A DNA stretch of 64,000 nt from Bdellovibrionales bacterium. Lineage in GTDB: Bacteria > Bdellovibrionota > Bdellovibrionia > Bdellovibrionales > UBA1609. Both the position numbers and the translations under genes were made by a program. A model generated the notes under the pieces. It saw nothing but the letters and a program-made list of their open reading frames with translations, made no database searches and was not told the DNA's origin. Below are positions 55,964 through 64,000 of the stretch, piece by piece (the first letter of the stretch is position 1; each line of letters starts with the position of its first letter). The stretch is from assembly GCA_023301025.1 (NCBI GenBank), contig JALZUR010000020.1, positions 1-64,000 of the forward strand, given 5' to 3'.

Positions 55964-57358
55964 TTATAGAAGTTCAACCTCTACTCCTAGGTCCACTAAG
56001 AATCTTTCTATCTGTGTTCCTCTGGATGCCTTTAAGACAACAACATCTTGATCATGTAACATACTTTTCACATCGAGAGCAAGTTTTTTATTGTAAGTAT
56101 CTGAAATCATTGATGTTTTTTTATAATTCTCAAGTTCAAGACCTTCACTAAAACTAACACCACTTGCACCCAAGAAGACAACAGATTTTGGATTTAGAGC
56201 GCCCACATACTGACCTAGCTTTTTATGTTGCTCTTTAGAAGATTCTCCAAGCTCTAACATCTCTCCTAATATGATATGCAAAGATGAGCTATCAACGGCT
56301 TTAAGAGACTCTAATAACGAAGTCATACTTTGCAAATTAGAGTTGTAACCATCAAAAATATAAGTCCTTTTAGAACTGTTATCTTTTAGAATTTGTGATC
56401 GTCCCCAGGGAGTTTGGAGCTTTTTTAAAGCTGAGACAAGATCTTCTTCAGATATTTTAAGATCTAATCCAGAGGCTAAAGCAAACATTATATTGTAGAC
56501 ATTGTACGAACCAAAAACAGGAGCATGTACACTAAACTTTTTTTGATTCAAAGACACATCAAGCTTTAGCCCACGAAGGGACTCTTCTTTTAAATCTATA
56601 TACACATCAGCTTTAGGATTAGTCCTTGAAACTGTCCAAACCTTTTTAAAGCATTTTTTATACTCCTCAAACATTTTATATGTATGTGGGTTATCAAGGT
56701 TAAAAACGGCAGATTCTTTTTTTGAAAAGCTATAAATTTGTTTTTTTTCGTTAAAAACACCCTCAAGGTTTTTAAGTTTATCTAAATGCGAAGGCCCCAC
56801 GGTTGTTACTATTGATAGATTTGCGTCAGTTAGCTTTGATAGAGCTTCAATTTCACCAGGCGCATTTGTTCCTAATTCACAGATTAAAACTTTATTTCTT
56901 TCTTTTAATCCCAATTGAGTGAGAGGCACACCAATTTCATTGTTAAAACTCTTAGGTGAATAGTGAATGGACATAAAATTGGCGAGCATTTGAGCTGTAA
57001 AAAATTTCGTAGTTGTTTTACCATTTGATCCAGTAACTGCAATTACATAGGGATCACAGTGCTTTACCCATACCTTAGAAAACTTTTGTAAAAAAAGCAG
57101 AACATTATCAACATAGAAAATATTTTCATCATATGTGCTTTTAGATCTTTCATGAGATGTTTTTTCAACAATGCAGGTTAAAGCCCCTTTTTTAAAAGCT
57201 TCATCTGTATATTCTCCACCCTTAAAGTTAGGCCCATTGAGACCTATAAATAAAGCATCTTTTTTTAAAGTTCTTGTATCCGTTGAAATTTCGCTAAACT
57301 CTTCTAGATCAGTTTTTATTTTCACATTCAAAAATTTTTCTAGAAATTTAATATTCAT
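55964..57358 (-). CDS. murF: UDP-N-acetylmuramoyl-tripeptide:D-alanyl-D-alanine ligase
   Basis: Adds the D-Ala-D-Ala dipeptide. 464 residues. Conserved VTGSNGKTTTKFF (about residue 108), the NNEIGVPLTQLGL block (about residue 143) and the DGYNSNLQSM region (about residue 345) are present. The start overlaps the murE stop by four bases; 99 bases separate it from mraY. Confidence 0.96.
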   Translation of the reverse strand: MNIKFLEKFLNVKIKTDLEEFSEISTDTRTLKKDALFIGLNGPNFKGGEYTDEAFKKGALTCIVEKTSHERSKSTYDENIFYVDNVLLFLQKFSKVWVKHCDPYVIAVTGSNGKTTTKFFTAQMLANFMSIHYSPKSFNNEIGVPLTQLGLKERNKVLICELGTNAPGEIEALSKLTDANLSIVTTVGPSHLDKLKNLEGVFNEKKQIYSFSKKESAVFNLDNPHTYKMFEEYKKCFKKVWTVSRTNPKADVYIDLKEESLRGLKLDVSLNQKKFSVHAPVFGSYNVYNIMFALASGLDLKISEEDLVSALKKLQTPWGRSQILKDNSSKRTYIFDGYNSNLQSMTSLLESLKAVDSSSLHIILGEMLELGESSKEQHKKLGQYVGALNPKSVVFLGASGVSFSEGLELENYKKTSMISDTYNKKLALDVKSMLHDQDVVVLKASRGTQIERFLVDLGVEVELL

Positions 57359-58803
57359 AAATTTTTACTCTCTACCCATTTTAAAGCCTCTTGTTTATCT
57401 GAAAGCATAAACATTTCACCTTTTATCTCTTGAGTCTTCTCATGTCCCTTACCAGCAATTAAAACAATAGCATCTGCAATATATGCCTCTTCTAAGGCTT
57501 TAAAAATAGCTTTTTTTCTATCTTGCTCTACAACATATGCTGTTTTTTTATAGCCGATAAGAATATCATCAATTATTGACTCAGCGTCTTCATCTCGCGG
57601 ATTGTCAGAGGTTATGAATGATAAATCTGCATAAGCTTCGGCAACAGCTCCCATCTTGGCTCTTTTGTCTGAGTCCCTATTTCCTCCACAACCGAAAACA
57701 ACAAAAACCTTAGTTTTCAAATCTTTGAGTGTTTTTAAAGCTTTTTCTAACGAGTCTGGAGTGTGTGAATAATCAATATAAGCCATAGGTTCTTTGTTAA
57801 AAATAACAGGCTCCATTCGTCCAGGAGGAGTATTAAAACTCTTAAAGATTCGACTGTCTGGAAAAAATTCATCTCCAAAATGATGACATAAGGTCATTAA
57901 AGCTAATCCAAAATTTGAAATATTATAATCCCCAAGAATTGGTAAGTGCCCCTTTAAGACTTTTGTTTGAGCCTTATTATTAAAGCTTCTTCTAAATTCA
58001 ACATCAAAACCATAACTGTTTTGCTTATAGCTTATTTTAAAATCACCCGAATTAAGAACTTCTACGTCATCCAGCGTATCACTATAAGTAACATCTTTGT
58101 GAACATTAGAACTCATACAAAAAAAAGATTTATCCTTAGCTGCTTCACTAAAGATTTTTATTTTCGCTTTAAGGTACATATCCATAGTCTGATGATAATC
58201 TAAATGATCTTGGCTAAAACTTGTAAAAGCTGCTCCGTCTAAAAATTTAAGTCCCATTCTTTTTTGATCTAAAGCGTGAGATGAGACTTCACACACCAAT
58301 GCCTTCATTCCGTGATCAGTATAATTTTTATGATTAAAAGAATAGAAATCTTCAGCTATGGGTGAAGTAAGCCCTGTATCTAAGACATGTTCTTTAAATG
58401 AATTTTCTACTGTTCCAAAAATTCCTGTTGATATTTCATAACCTTCTAAAAGAGATTTTAGCATATATGCATAGGTGGTCTTACCATTTGTCCCCGTAAC
58501 CCCATATACTTTTAAATTTTCAAAAGACTCTCTATAAAAAAGATGTAAAGATTCAGAAAAAACTTTATGAATGTCTTTTACATAAAATCCTTTTTTAAAT
58601 GTAACAATGTCATGAACAACTGTCATTGCACCTAAACTTAGAGCTTTGTTTAGATTTAGAATTCTAGCCTTGGTAGTGCCACGTAATGAAAAAAATAGAG
58701 AGCCTTTCAAAACTCTGCGACTGTCTTGAGTGATAGACGTTATTTTTGTGCTAAAATCTTTAGCTTTAACATCAATATCATCTAAGAGTTGATTTAAGTT
58801 CAT
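57355..58803 (-). CDS. murE: UDP-N-acetylmuramoyl-L-alanyl-D-glutamate:meso-diaminopimelate ligase
   Basis: Adds the third residue of the stem peptide. 482 residues. VTGTNGKTTYAYML (about residue 102), SHALDQKRM, and the substrate motif TSDNPRDEDAE (about residue 410), whose D-N-P-R marks meso-DAP rather than lysine. The organism thus has DAP-type peptidoglycan, as expected for a Gram-negative. It is first in the Mur run; upstream murA/pbp genes are not in view. Confidence 0.96.
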   Translation of the reverse strand: MNLNQLLDDIDVKAKDFSTKITSITQDSRRVLKGSLFFSLRGTTKARILNLNKALSLGAMTVVHDIVTFKKGFYVKDIHKVFSESLHLFYRESFENLKVYGVTGTNGKTTYAYMLKSLLEGYEISTGIFGTVENSFKEHVLDTGLTSPIAEDFYSFNHKNYTDHGMKALVCEVSSHALDQKRMGLKFLDGAAFTSFSQDHLDYHQTMDMYLKAKIKIFSEAAKDKSFFCMSSNVHKDVTYSDTLDDVEVLNSGDFKISYKQNSYGFDVEFRRSFNNKAQTKVLKGHLPILGDYNISNFGLALMTLCHHFGDEFFPDSRIFKSFNTPPGRMEPVIFNKEPMAYIDYSHTPDSLEKALKTLKDLKTKVFVVFGCGGNRDSDKRAKMGAVAEAYADLSFITSDNPRDEDAESIIDDILIGYKKTAYVVEQDRKKAIFKALEEAYIADAIVLIAGKGHEKTQEIKGEMFMLSDKQEALKWVESKNL

Positions 58804-58855
58804 TACTTAAACCTAATTCTTTAAAGATATAGGTCAACTCAAGTGCAACGCAGTA

Positions 58856-59782
58856 TTATTTTCCTTCAATAGAAACTAAATTTCTGCCTCTGTTTTTAGA
58901 CTTGTATAAAGCTTTATCAGCCTTTTCAAAAAGACGATCCCAATGATCCCCTTTAGTTTTTCTAACAGAAACTCCAGCAGAGACCGTAATAGGCATTCTA
59001 ACACCTTCATAGTCAAAATTATGCGCTTCTATTGTTGCTCTTATTCGTTCAGCAATATTTGCTGATACAGGTATGTCTGAAGAAGATACAACTAGAACAA
59101 ACTCTTCACCACCAAATCTTGCAAAGAAATCTTCACTTCTAATAAGTTTGTCTTTAACTAAGCGTGCAATCTCTTTAATAACATGGTCTCCGGCTGCGTG
59201 TCCGTGCGTGTCGTTAACTTTTTTAAAGTGATCAATATCAAAAACAATTAAACTTAAAGGCTCACCCGTCATATCAGATCTTTTGATAGCCTCAGGCGCA
59301 TAGGCTTGAAGTGCGCCTTTACTGTAAATCCCAGTCATTGCATCAAGCTGCGTTTTATCAAAAGTGGCTTTAGAGGCGACAGTTTCAACATTACCTTTTT
59401 CTAAAAACTTAAAAATAACATTTCCAACTTTAATCTGATCATTATTAACAAGCTTAACAGGCGTTAAAGGAGCGACTGTTTGTTGGTTAATCACTGTCTT
59501 ATTCGTGGACTCAAGGTCCATAATTAAAACATCATTTCCATTTAGAATAAATTTTGCGTGAGATTTACTTACACTTCTATCATCCACGAAAACAGAACTG
59601 CTAGGAGATCTTCCCACCACAACATCAGTTGATGATAAGTGCCACTGTTTTCCAATACTACTTGCTGGTCCCACTAAAAGAACTAAAGCAGCAGGTGCTT
59701 TGTTTGCTGTATCAAGTGTTACCTTCAAAGTTTCACTTGTAACTACGCTTGTTTTCTCTAAATCTTCATCACTGTGCGACAT
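58856..59782 (-). CDS. FHA-GGDEF diguanylate cyclase
   Basis: The ORF track starts five codons early. GGAG five bases before the ATG at 59782 (MSHSDEDLEKTS) sets the start, 308 residues. An FHA domain at ~45-125 reads VVGRSPSSSVFVDDRSVSKSHAKF, the phosphothreonine-binding pattern (R, S-H). The C-terminal GGDEF domain (about 140-305) has ARFGGEEFVLV, and RSED five residues before it is the RxxD inhibitory site. It should make cyclic di-GMP under control of a phosphorylated partner. A soluble enzyme with no membrane segment. It precedes murE by 52 bases on the same strand. Confidence 0.92.
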   Translation of the reverse strand: MSHSDEDLEKTSVVTSETLKVTLDTANKAPAALVLLVGPASSIGKQWHLSSTDVVVGRSPSSSVFVDDRSVSKSHAKFILNGNDVLIMDLESTNKTVINQQTVAPLTPVKLVNNDQIKVGNVIFKFLEKGNVETVASKATFDKTQLDAMTGIYSKGALQAYAPEAIKRSDMTGEPLSLIVFDIDHFKKVNDTHGHAAGDHVIKEIARLVKDKLIRSEDFFARFGGEEFVLVVSSSDIPVSANIAERIRATIEAHNFDYEGVRMPITVSAGVSVRKTKGDHWDRLFEKADKALYKSKNRGRNLVSIEGK

Positions 59783-59803
59783 TTTACTCCACCCCAAAAT
59801 TGA

Positions 59804-60892
59804 TCAACTGATCACGACATCTTCTTCTATCCTATGATAGCCCTTCCACTCTTTCAAGCTGCCTCGAGGTCTAGTGTTTAAATTATCAATCAAAACATAA
59901 GTAAGTTTTGTTATTTTTCCCAATGAATTCACATCTAAAGAGACAATATCTGTCCACGTACCTGTGTTAAAATAATCTTTACCATCAGCCCATTGTCTAT
60001 GTTGATAAACATGTGAGTGACCAAAAATCACTGTGTGAACTCTGTCATCTTTAAGTATGCTTTTTGCTGCATCAGATAAGTCTGGAAATATAGCACTTTC
60101 TAAAAAAACTTTTAAAAGCGTTCTAAAAGACCAAGCTGTGCTGTATGTGCTTTTTCTAAAAATGCTTGATATAAAGTATCCTAAAACTTGGACACAACTT
60201 TTAAACAGCATTACAGGCTCATTGATAAGTGACCATCTGATCATTTTTGGAAAAGGCCTGACCTTATCCACATGCGGGTGCTTTTGCTTAAGTTTTAGTA
60301 CAAAATCAATAAAAAAGTGAGACCCGAAAGGCAAATTTAAAATAGGTTCAGGAAGTCCTTTTCTTAAAAAAAACTTTTTAGGATTCATTCGGTTAGCGGA
60401 TTCATGCATATGCCCATGTTCAATATGAACCCCATCAAAGTAGTAAAGAAGCTGAGCATATTTAACTTCTGTCTCTAAAGCTTCGTTGAGCCTAAGTTGA
60501 ACAAGTGGCCACATCATACCTTGGTCGTGATTTCCAACAACGTAGGTGATAGAATTATTATCCGAAGAGGAGAATTTTTTAAGAGCTTCAAAAACAACAG
60601 GGTGCCCTTCTATGATTCTATTGATCATATCAAGTGTCATAGGCTCAGTGATAACAGGAACAAAGTGGCCTTTGTAATCAATTTGTAAAAAATTGAAAAT
60701 ATCCCCATTTAGTATCAGTTCTACAGGGGTAGCTCTATAGTCTCCACTGGAGTAGTAATCTAAAAATTCTGAAAATTTTCGATCAAAATAAAACTCTTCA
60801 AAAAAATTTCTTGATCCATCAGAGTTTACTAAGCCTGTACCGAAATGCAAATCACTTACAACAATCTTTATGCCTTTTTCGATGTTTTGCAT
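59804..60892 (-). CDS. Calcineurin-like metallophosphoesterase
   Basis: 362 residues. Metal-binding blocks of the calcineurin fold are in order: VVSDLHFGTG (about residue 11), LILNGDIFNFL (about residue 61), YVVGNHDQGM (about residue 115), IEHGHMHES (about residue 155) and VIFGHSHVYQHR (about residue 292). A likely lipid-A type (LpxH-like) or nucleotide phosphodiesterase, but the substrate cannot be read from sequence. It starts about 97 bases after the coiled-coil gene and precedes the GGDEF gene by 21 bases, so it may share a transcript with it. Confidence 0.8.
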   Translation of the reverse strand: MQNIEKGIKIVVSDLHFGTGLVNSDGSRNFFEEFYFDRKFSEFLDYYSSGDYRATPVELILNGDIFNFLQIDYKGHFVPVITEPMTLDMINRIIEGHPVVFEALKKFSSSDNNSITYVVGNHDQGMMWPLVQLRLNEALETEVKYAQLLYYFDGVHIEHGHMHESANRMNPKKFFLRKGLPEPILNLPFGSHFFIDFVLKLKQKHPHVDKVRPFPKMIRWSLINEPVMLFKSCVQVLGYFISSIFRKSTYSTAWSFRTLLKVFLESAIFPDLSDAAKSILKDDRVHTVIFGHSHVYQHRQWADGKDYFNTGTWTDIVSLDVNSLGKITKLTYVLIDNLNTRPRGSLKEWKGYHRIEEDVVIS

Positions 60893-60989
60893 TTGTGTTT
60901 TAAACCTACTCTAATTTTACAAAAATTTTTGTTTAGCTCATCTTTTATATTAAGTCTTGAGCTTTGTCTTTTTTTCTAAATTTTTACTC

Positions 60990-62066
60990 TTAATCTTTAT
61001 TCTGGCTTTCTAGCATTGTTAAAGAAAGTTTTAAAGCTTTCATGGTTCGTCTTAAAGCATCTTCTTTCTCATGTAAATGACTTGTAACCTTTTGGCTTCG
61101 TGCTCTAAGCTTTTCTATATCAGCTTTTAGATTCTCATTTTGGCCTTTAAGCTTTAAAAGCATCTCATCTTTACTTTTAGTAACAACATGCTGCTCTTTT
61201 TTGAGTATTTCTAAACGTCCTTCTAAGTCTCTTTCTCTTTCTCTGATACGACTGTATTTTGAGCCTAGTTCATTTTCTAAATTTTCAATTTTTTCTAGAA
61301 GTGTGCTTATTCTTAGATCTTTAGAGGACATAGACTCTTGTAAGATGTCTTTTTCTTCTTTAGAGAGACTTTCTAAGCTTTCAATTTTGGCTTCAAAAGC
61401 TTTGATTTTTTGGTTTTTTTCTTCTGAAAGATTTTTAAAATAATCCCCAGCTCTTGCAAGCTCCTCACACTCAGAGCGAAGTTCAAATAGCTGTTTTTCA
61501 AGTTTTTTAATCTTATCTTGAGCAAATTTTATATAATCTGCATTTTTAAGATCAATAAGTGGATTTCTTCCACTTGCCGGCTCATCCACTTCTTTAACCA
61601 CACCAAATACTCTTGTTGGAAAATCATCAGCTGAAAGACCTGAAGCTTTAGGCTCTGCCATAAGCTCAGGTTTAGACTCAATGAGAATCTCAGTTGCATT
61701 GTCTAAGTGTGACGTGTCTTCAATTGCAGCTTCTAGATCTTTTGCAGCTTTTGATAGCTCATTTTCAAAAGACTCATCGCCTATAGGCGGAGGAACAGAT
61801 GTGCTTTCAAAGTCAGAATATAGATCTTCAGATTGATGCGAAACTTCTGTTACATCAGGCTTATCTGAAAAAGAATCTACTTCAGGTAAAGCTGTTCCAG
61901 TAGGCATATCATCTGAATCATATGCATTATCAAAATTTGTAAGGGCGTCATAAAATTCCGTCTCGTCAACCTCACTAGCTTCCACTAGCGCTTCAAGCAC
62001 GTCATCAGAAATTTGGCTTGAGTCCATAGTAAAATCAGACTCTTTATTTTTATTACGCTTAGACAC
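60990..62066 (-). CDS. Coiled-coil protein with acidic N-terminal region
   Basis: 358 residues, no family recognised. The first ~155 residues are acidic and disordered-looking (DSDDMPTGTALPEVDSFSD). A long coiled coil follows from about 190 to the end (KIKKLEKQLFELRSECEELARAG, RISTLLEKIENLENELGSKYSR quoted in part). The listed start is a GTG with no strong ribosome site; an ATG 13 codons in (62027) is an alternative. It is divergent from the ECF sigma gene with a 160-base gap between them. Confidence 0.7.
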   Translation of the reverse strand: MSKRNKNKESDFTMDSSQISDDVLEALVEASEVDETEFYDALTNFDNAYDSDDMPTGTALPEVDSFSDKPDVTEVSHQSEDLYSDFESTSVPPPIGDESFENELSKAAKDLEAAIEDTSHLDNATEILIESKPELMAEPKASGLSADDFPTRVFGVVKEVDEPASGRNPLIDLKNADYIKFAQDKIKKLEKQLFELRSECEELARAGDYFKNLSEEKNQKIKAFEAKIESLESLSKEEKDILQESMSSKDLRISTLLEKIENLENELGSKYSRIRERERDLEGRLEILKKEQHVVTKSKDEMLLKLKGQNENLKADIEKLRARSQKVTSHLHEKEDALRRTMKALKLSLTMLESQNKD

Positions 62067-62128
62067 AAAGTCTTTTCGGTACTCTAAGACCTAAGAATTA
62101 ATCTTTGTCTCAATCTGAATCAAAATAA

Positions 62129-62144
62129 AACTCATTTATGAGTT
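62129..62144. promoter_or_regulatory. Palindrome in the divergent coiled-coil / ECF sigma region
   Basis: AACTCA-TTTA-TGAGTT, six pairs, about 62 bases upstream of the coiled-coil start and 83 before the sigma factor start. It may be an operator or a hairpin. No clear ECF-type -35 was identified beside it. Confidence 0.25.
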
Positions 62145-62226
62145 AATTTACCAAATTTGTATTTTTTTATGAAACTTTATAAGCTTTAAGCGTGTTTAAC
62201 TATTGGTAAACAAAAAGGGCTTATAA

Positions 62227-62802
62227 ATGTTAAAGAACTTAAAAAGTGGCCTTCTAAAGAAAAAAACTGATGATGAGCTTGTAAAGCTTATTTCAGAAGG
62301 TTCTGAGAGCAGTTTTCAGGTTTTATTTGAAAGATATGCCTCATTGGTTTTAGGTTTCTCTAAGAAAATGCTTGGCGGGCTTGATAAAGCTGAAGAGGCC
62401 TCACAAGAGGTTTGGCTTAAAGTAGTTAAAAATGCACAGTCCTATGACTCAAGAGGACAGTTTAAGTCATGGCTTATGCGAGTTACTAAAAACCACTGCC
62501 TTAATGTTCTTAGAAAAGATTCAAGGCTTGTTTTTACAGATAAGCTTGTAGAAGCCCCTCCTGAAAACACTAAAGATGCTGAGGAGGCCATGCTTTTAAA
62601 TCTTTCTATGAGAGACCTTTCAGAAGCTTTAGATAAACTTCCTGACACCCAACGGGTAGCACTTACGCTTCTTGCCACGACGGAGCCAAGTTATGAAGAC
62701 CTTGCTGAAGAGATGGGTGTTTCACTAGGGGCTTTAAAAAGTATAGTTCACAGAGGAAGAAAGTCTTTAAAGCTTATATTAGAAACAGGAGCTGCAGTAT
62801 AA
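62227..62802 (+). CDS. ECF-type RNA polymerase sigma factor
   Basis: 191 residues with sigma70 region 2 (LFERYASLVLGFSKKML, then EEASQEVWLKVVKNA and FKSWLMRVTKNHCLNVLR, about 35-100) and region 4 (LPDTQRVALTLLATTEPSYEDLAEEMGVSLGALKSIVHRGRKSL, quoted in part, about 140-185). No region 1 or 3, as expected of ECF sigmas. The stop overlaps the start of the next gene (TAATG), a likely anti-sigma factor. Confidence 0.93.
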   Translation: MLKNLKSGLLKKKTDDELVKLISEGSESSFQVLFERYASLVLGFSKKMLGGLDKAEEASQEVWLKVVKNAQSYDSRGQFKSWLMRVTKNHCLNVLRKDSRLVFTDKLVEAPPENTKDAEEAMLLNLSMRDLSEALDKLPDTQRVALTLLATTEPSYEDLAEEMGVSLGALKSIVHRGRKSLKLILETGAAV

Positions 62803-63134
62803 TGAAAAATGAAAATGAATTTTATGAGACTCCTACGGAAAGTCATAAAAAAGCTGTTATAAACACAGTAAAATCAGAACTTAAAAAAAATAAAGACTCT
62901 GCTCCCTCAAAGTATGCATTTTTTTCATGGCAAACAGCAGCTGTTACGGCTTTTGCTTCTTTATTTGTATACTTTCAATTAAACAATCCCTTACAAATTG
63001 ACGAAATGAATTCTAACCTTATAACAGAGCTTGCATCACTTAAGCCCATTGAGCGTGAAGTGATTGAAGAGTTAGAGTTTGTTGAGTTTTTAGACCAAAT
63101 GTCTGAACAAGAGATAAAGGAGATAACACTATGA
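62802..63134 (+). CDS. Putative membrane anti-sigma factor
   Basis: 110 residues with one hydrophobic helix near residue 47-65 (FSWQTAAVTAFASLFVYF). The N-terminal cytoplasmic part is short and charged and the C-terminal part is acidic (EREVIEELEFVEFLDQMSEQE). It lacks an obvious zinc-binding motif. The role is inferred from the overlapping position after an ECF sigma gene. It overlaps the following gene by four bases. Confidence 0.6.
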   Translation: MKNENEFYETPTESHKKAVINTVKSELKKNKDSAPSKYAFFSWQTAAVTAFASLFVYFQLNNPLQIDEMNSNLITELASLKPIEREVIEELEFVEFLDQMSEQEIKEITL

Positions 63135-63403
63135 TTAAAAAAACTTTTATTTTAATACTTTTTTTAAATTTTTCAGTTGTTAACTTTTCTTTTATTGACT
63201 CATCTTTTTCAAATACGGCTCAAGCCAGGAAAGGTCGCTCATCAGATTTTGACAACTATGAGCGTTATAAAAGCTACAATGCTCCAAAAAAGAAACATTT
63301 AAACGAAACATGGAAAAAGTTTAAAGAGCAGACCCATTGGGATGAACTTTCAGATAAAGAACGCTCAGAACTTAAAAGAAAAGTTTTTAAGAAAAAAAAA
63401 TAA
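63131..63403 (+). CDS. Small exported protein, DUF3106-like
   Basis: 90 residues. A signal peptide (TFILILFLNFSVVNFSFIDSSFS) is followed by a short basic periplasmic part with TWKKFKEQTHWDELSDKERSELKRKVFKKKK (quoted in part). This W-x-L-x-x-x-E-R-x-x-L pattern resembles DUF3106 proteins found in sigma/anti-sigma operons. It probably acts as sensor or effector of the sigma system. The start overlaps the anti-sigma stop. Confidence 0.6.
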   Translation: MIKKTFILILFLNFSVVNFSFIDSSFSNTAQARKGRSSDFDNYERYKSYNAPKKKHLNETWKKFKEQTHWDELSDKERSELKRKVFKKKK

Positions 63404-63432
63404 GACGTCTTAAACTTCAAAAAAAATCTGAC

Positions 63433-64000
63433 TCACTTAATTAGCCATGCACTCTGATACTCATGATCTGGATCATACATATCGGCTTGTTTTTTGATAT
63501 TAAATATTCTGTCTCTGGGGTCAGAGCCCACACCAGCATTGTAATTCCAGTTACCCCAATTACTTTCAACATCAAAATCAATAAGGTATTTTTCAAAATG
63601 CTTAGCACCAAGGCGCCAGTCCAAGAACATATGTTTTGCTAGGTAGCTTGCAACATTTTGACGCCCACGATTAGACATCCAACCTGTTTGATGCAGTTCA
63701 ATCATATTTGCATTTACAAAAGGTTCTTTTGTCTCGCCTCTTGCCCATTGATTAAAATAAGCACCGTCTTTATCAACATCATCAATATAGAATACTTTAT
63801 ACCCAAGTCCATTAAGATTAAATATCTTATCTCCAAACTTTAAAGAATAGAGTTTGAAGTACTCTCTCCACATAAGTTCAAAGTAAATCCAGTAGGTAGA
63901 TTCATTTTTTTCAACCTGCTCTTCATACTCTAACAATTCATTCATCACTGTAATTGGTGAAAGTGAACCCAATGCCATCCACGGAGAAAATTTTGTAGAG
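63433..64000 (-). CDS. DASH-type cryptochrome/photolyase (partial, N-terminus off window)
   Basis: The ORF track starts at an internal Met. The frame runs open to the window edge, with STKFSPWMALGSLSP before it, the FAD-domain entry. What is visible (about 189 residues) is the C-terminal FAD-binding region: YFELMWREYFKLYSLKFG, WARGETKEPFVNANMIEL, GWMSNRGRQNVASYLAKH and NWGNWNYNAGVGSDPRDRIFN. The order and wording match CRY-DASH more than CPD photolyases. The family binds FAD and a pterin and repairs UV damage in single-stranded DNA or senses blue light. Convergent with the ECF operon, 29 bases apart. Confidence 0.9.
   Translation of the reverse strand, partial: STKFSPWMALGSLSPITVMNELLEYEEQVEKNESTYWIYFELMWREYFKLYSLKFGDKIFNLNGLGYKVFYIDDVDKDGAYFNQWARGETKEPFVNANMIELHQTGWMSNRGRQNVASYLAKHMFLDWRLGAKHFEKYLIDFDVESNWGNWNYNAGVGSDPRDRIFNIKKQADMYDPDHEYQSAWLIK

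Noticed and set aside
1-64000. CRISPR arrays, insertion sequences, prophage or integrase next to the tRNA genes
   Set aside because: No regularly spaced repeats, transposase or integrase motifs, or terminal inverted repeats were found, and tRNA genes have no duplicated 3' ends nearby.

Overview
The window reads as a chromosomal segment of an A+T-rich Gram-negative bacterium. Gene content (many lipoproteins with classical lipoboxes, Tad/Flp-type prepilins, a BspA-type surface protein, NtrY/NtrX-like signalling, Lys/Ala-rich histone-like proteins) and the very high A/T content suggest a predatory Bdellovibrionota of the Bacteriovorax/Halobacteriovorax type. That placement is inference from gene content and style. 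No 16S rRNA is present to settle it.

Layout. 1-10.6 kb: mostly minus-strand genes. They are a truncated Ig-like-repeat lipoprotein (runs off the left edge), a lipoprotein alkaline phosphatase, a secreted alpha/beta hydrolase, tRNA-Leu, the one-carbon genes gcvH-gcvT-folD, an ABC peptide-binding lipoprotein, a plus-strand Lys-rich DNA-binding-type protein, and a second lipoprotein that shares its N-terminal module with the first but carries BspA/DUF285 repeats. 10.9-18.8 kb: a plus-strand accessory block. It holds a trypsin-like secreted protease, a Cys-rich Gly/Ser protein, and a compact Tad-like set (Flp pilin, TadE-like protein, an unlisted 52-residue prepilin-like protein, a CpaB-like protein). 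The block ends in an amidohydrolase. No TadA/B/C ATPase or platform genes are in view. 18.8-36.5 kb: the translation/transcription core on the minus strand, in transcription order tRNA-Thr-Tyr-Gly-Thr, tuf, tRNA-Trp, secE-nusG-rplKAJL-rpoBC, rpsL-rpsG-fusA. It is nearly the classical E. coli tufB-rif order joined to a str operon, with an L10 leader, terminators and a hairpin in the tuf leader.

36.5-45.5 kb: a second minus-strand run. It starts with a 50-codon unlisted ORF directly in front of ribE, then ribB(A) with a degenerate GTP-cyclohydrolase-II half, ribH, an NtrY-like kinase, an NtrX-like regulator that has lost GAFTGA and the Walker B acidic pair, proS, pyrF and rlmB. 45.5-53.3 kb: a mixed region with a sigma32-like promoter in front of an orphan small ORF, a lipoprotein, clpB, another lipoprotein, a Lys-rich protein with an acidic tail, an SSB-like protein, and an XRE regulator whose second half is in another frame after an A8 run. 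53.4-58.8 kb: murE-murF-mraY-murD (a shortened dcw cluster, minus strand). 58.9-64 kb: an FHA-GGDEF diguanylate cyclase, a metallophosphoesterase, a coiled-coil protein, a divergent ECF sigma / anti-sigma / small periplasmic protein operon, and the C-terminal part of a DASH-type cryptochrome/photolyase running off the right edge.

The most interesting unexplained points are the hairpin that buries the Flp pilin Shine-Dalgarno, the unlisted prepilin-like ORF, the split HTH gene at an A8 tract, the ATPase-dead NtrX, the degenerate RibA half with an upstream small ORF, and the sigma32-like promoter serving no recognised gene. No CRISPR array, insertion sequence, prophage or rRNA gene was seen.
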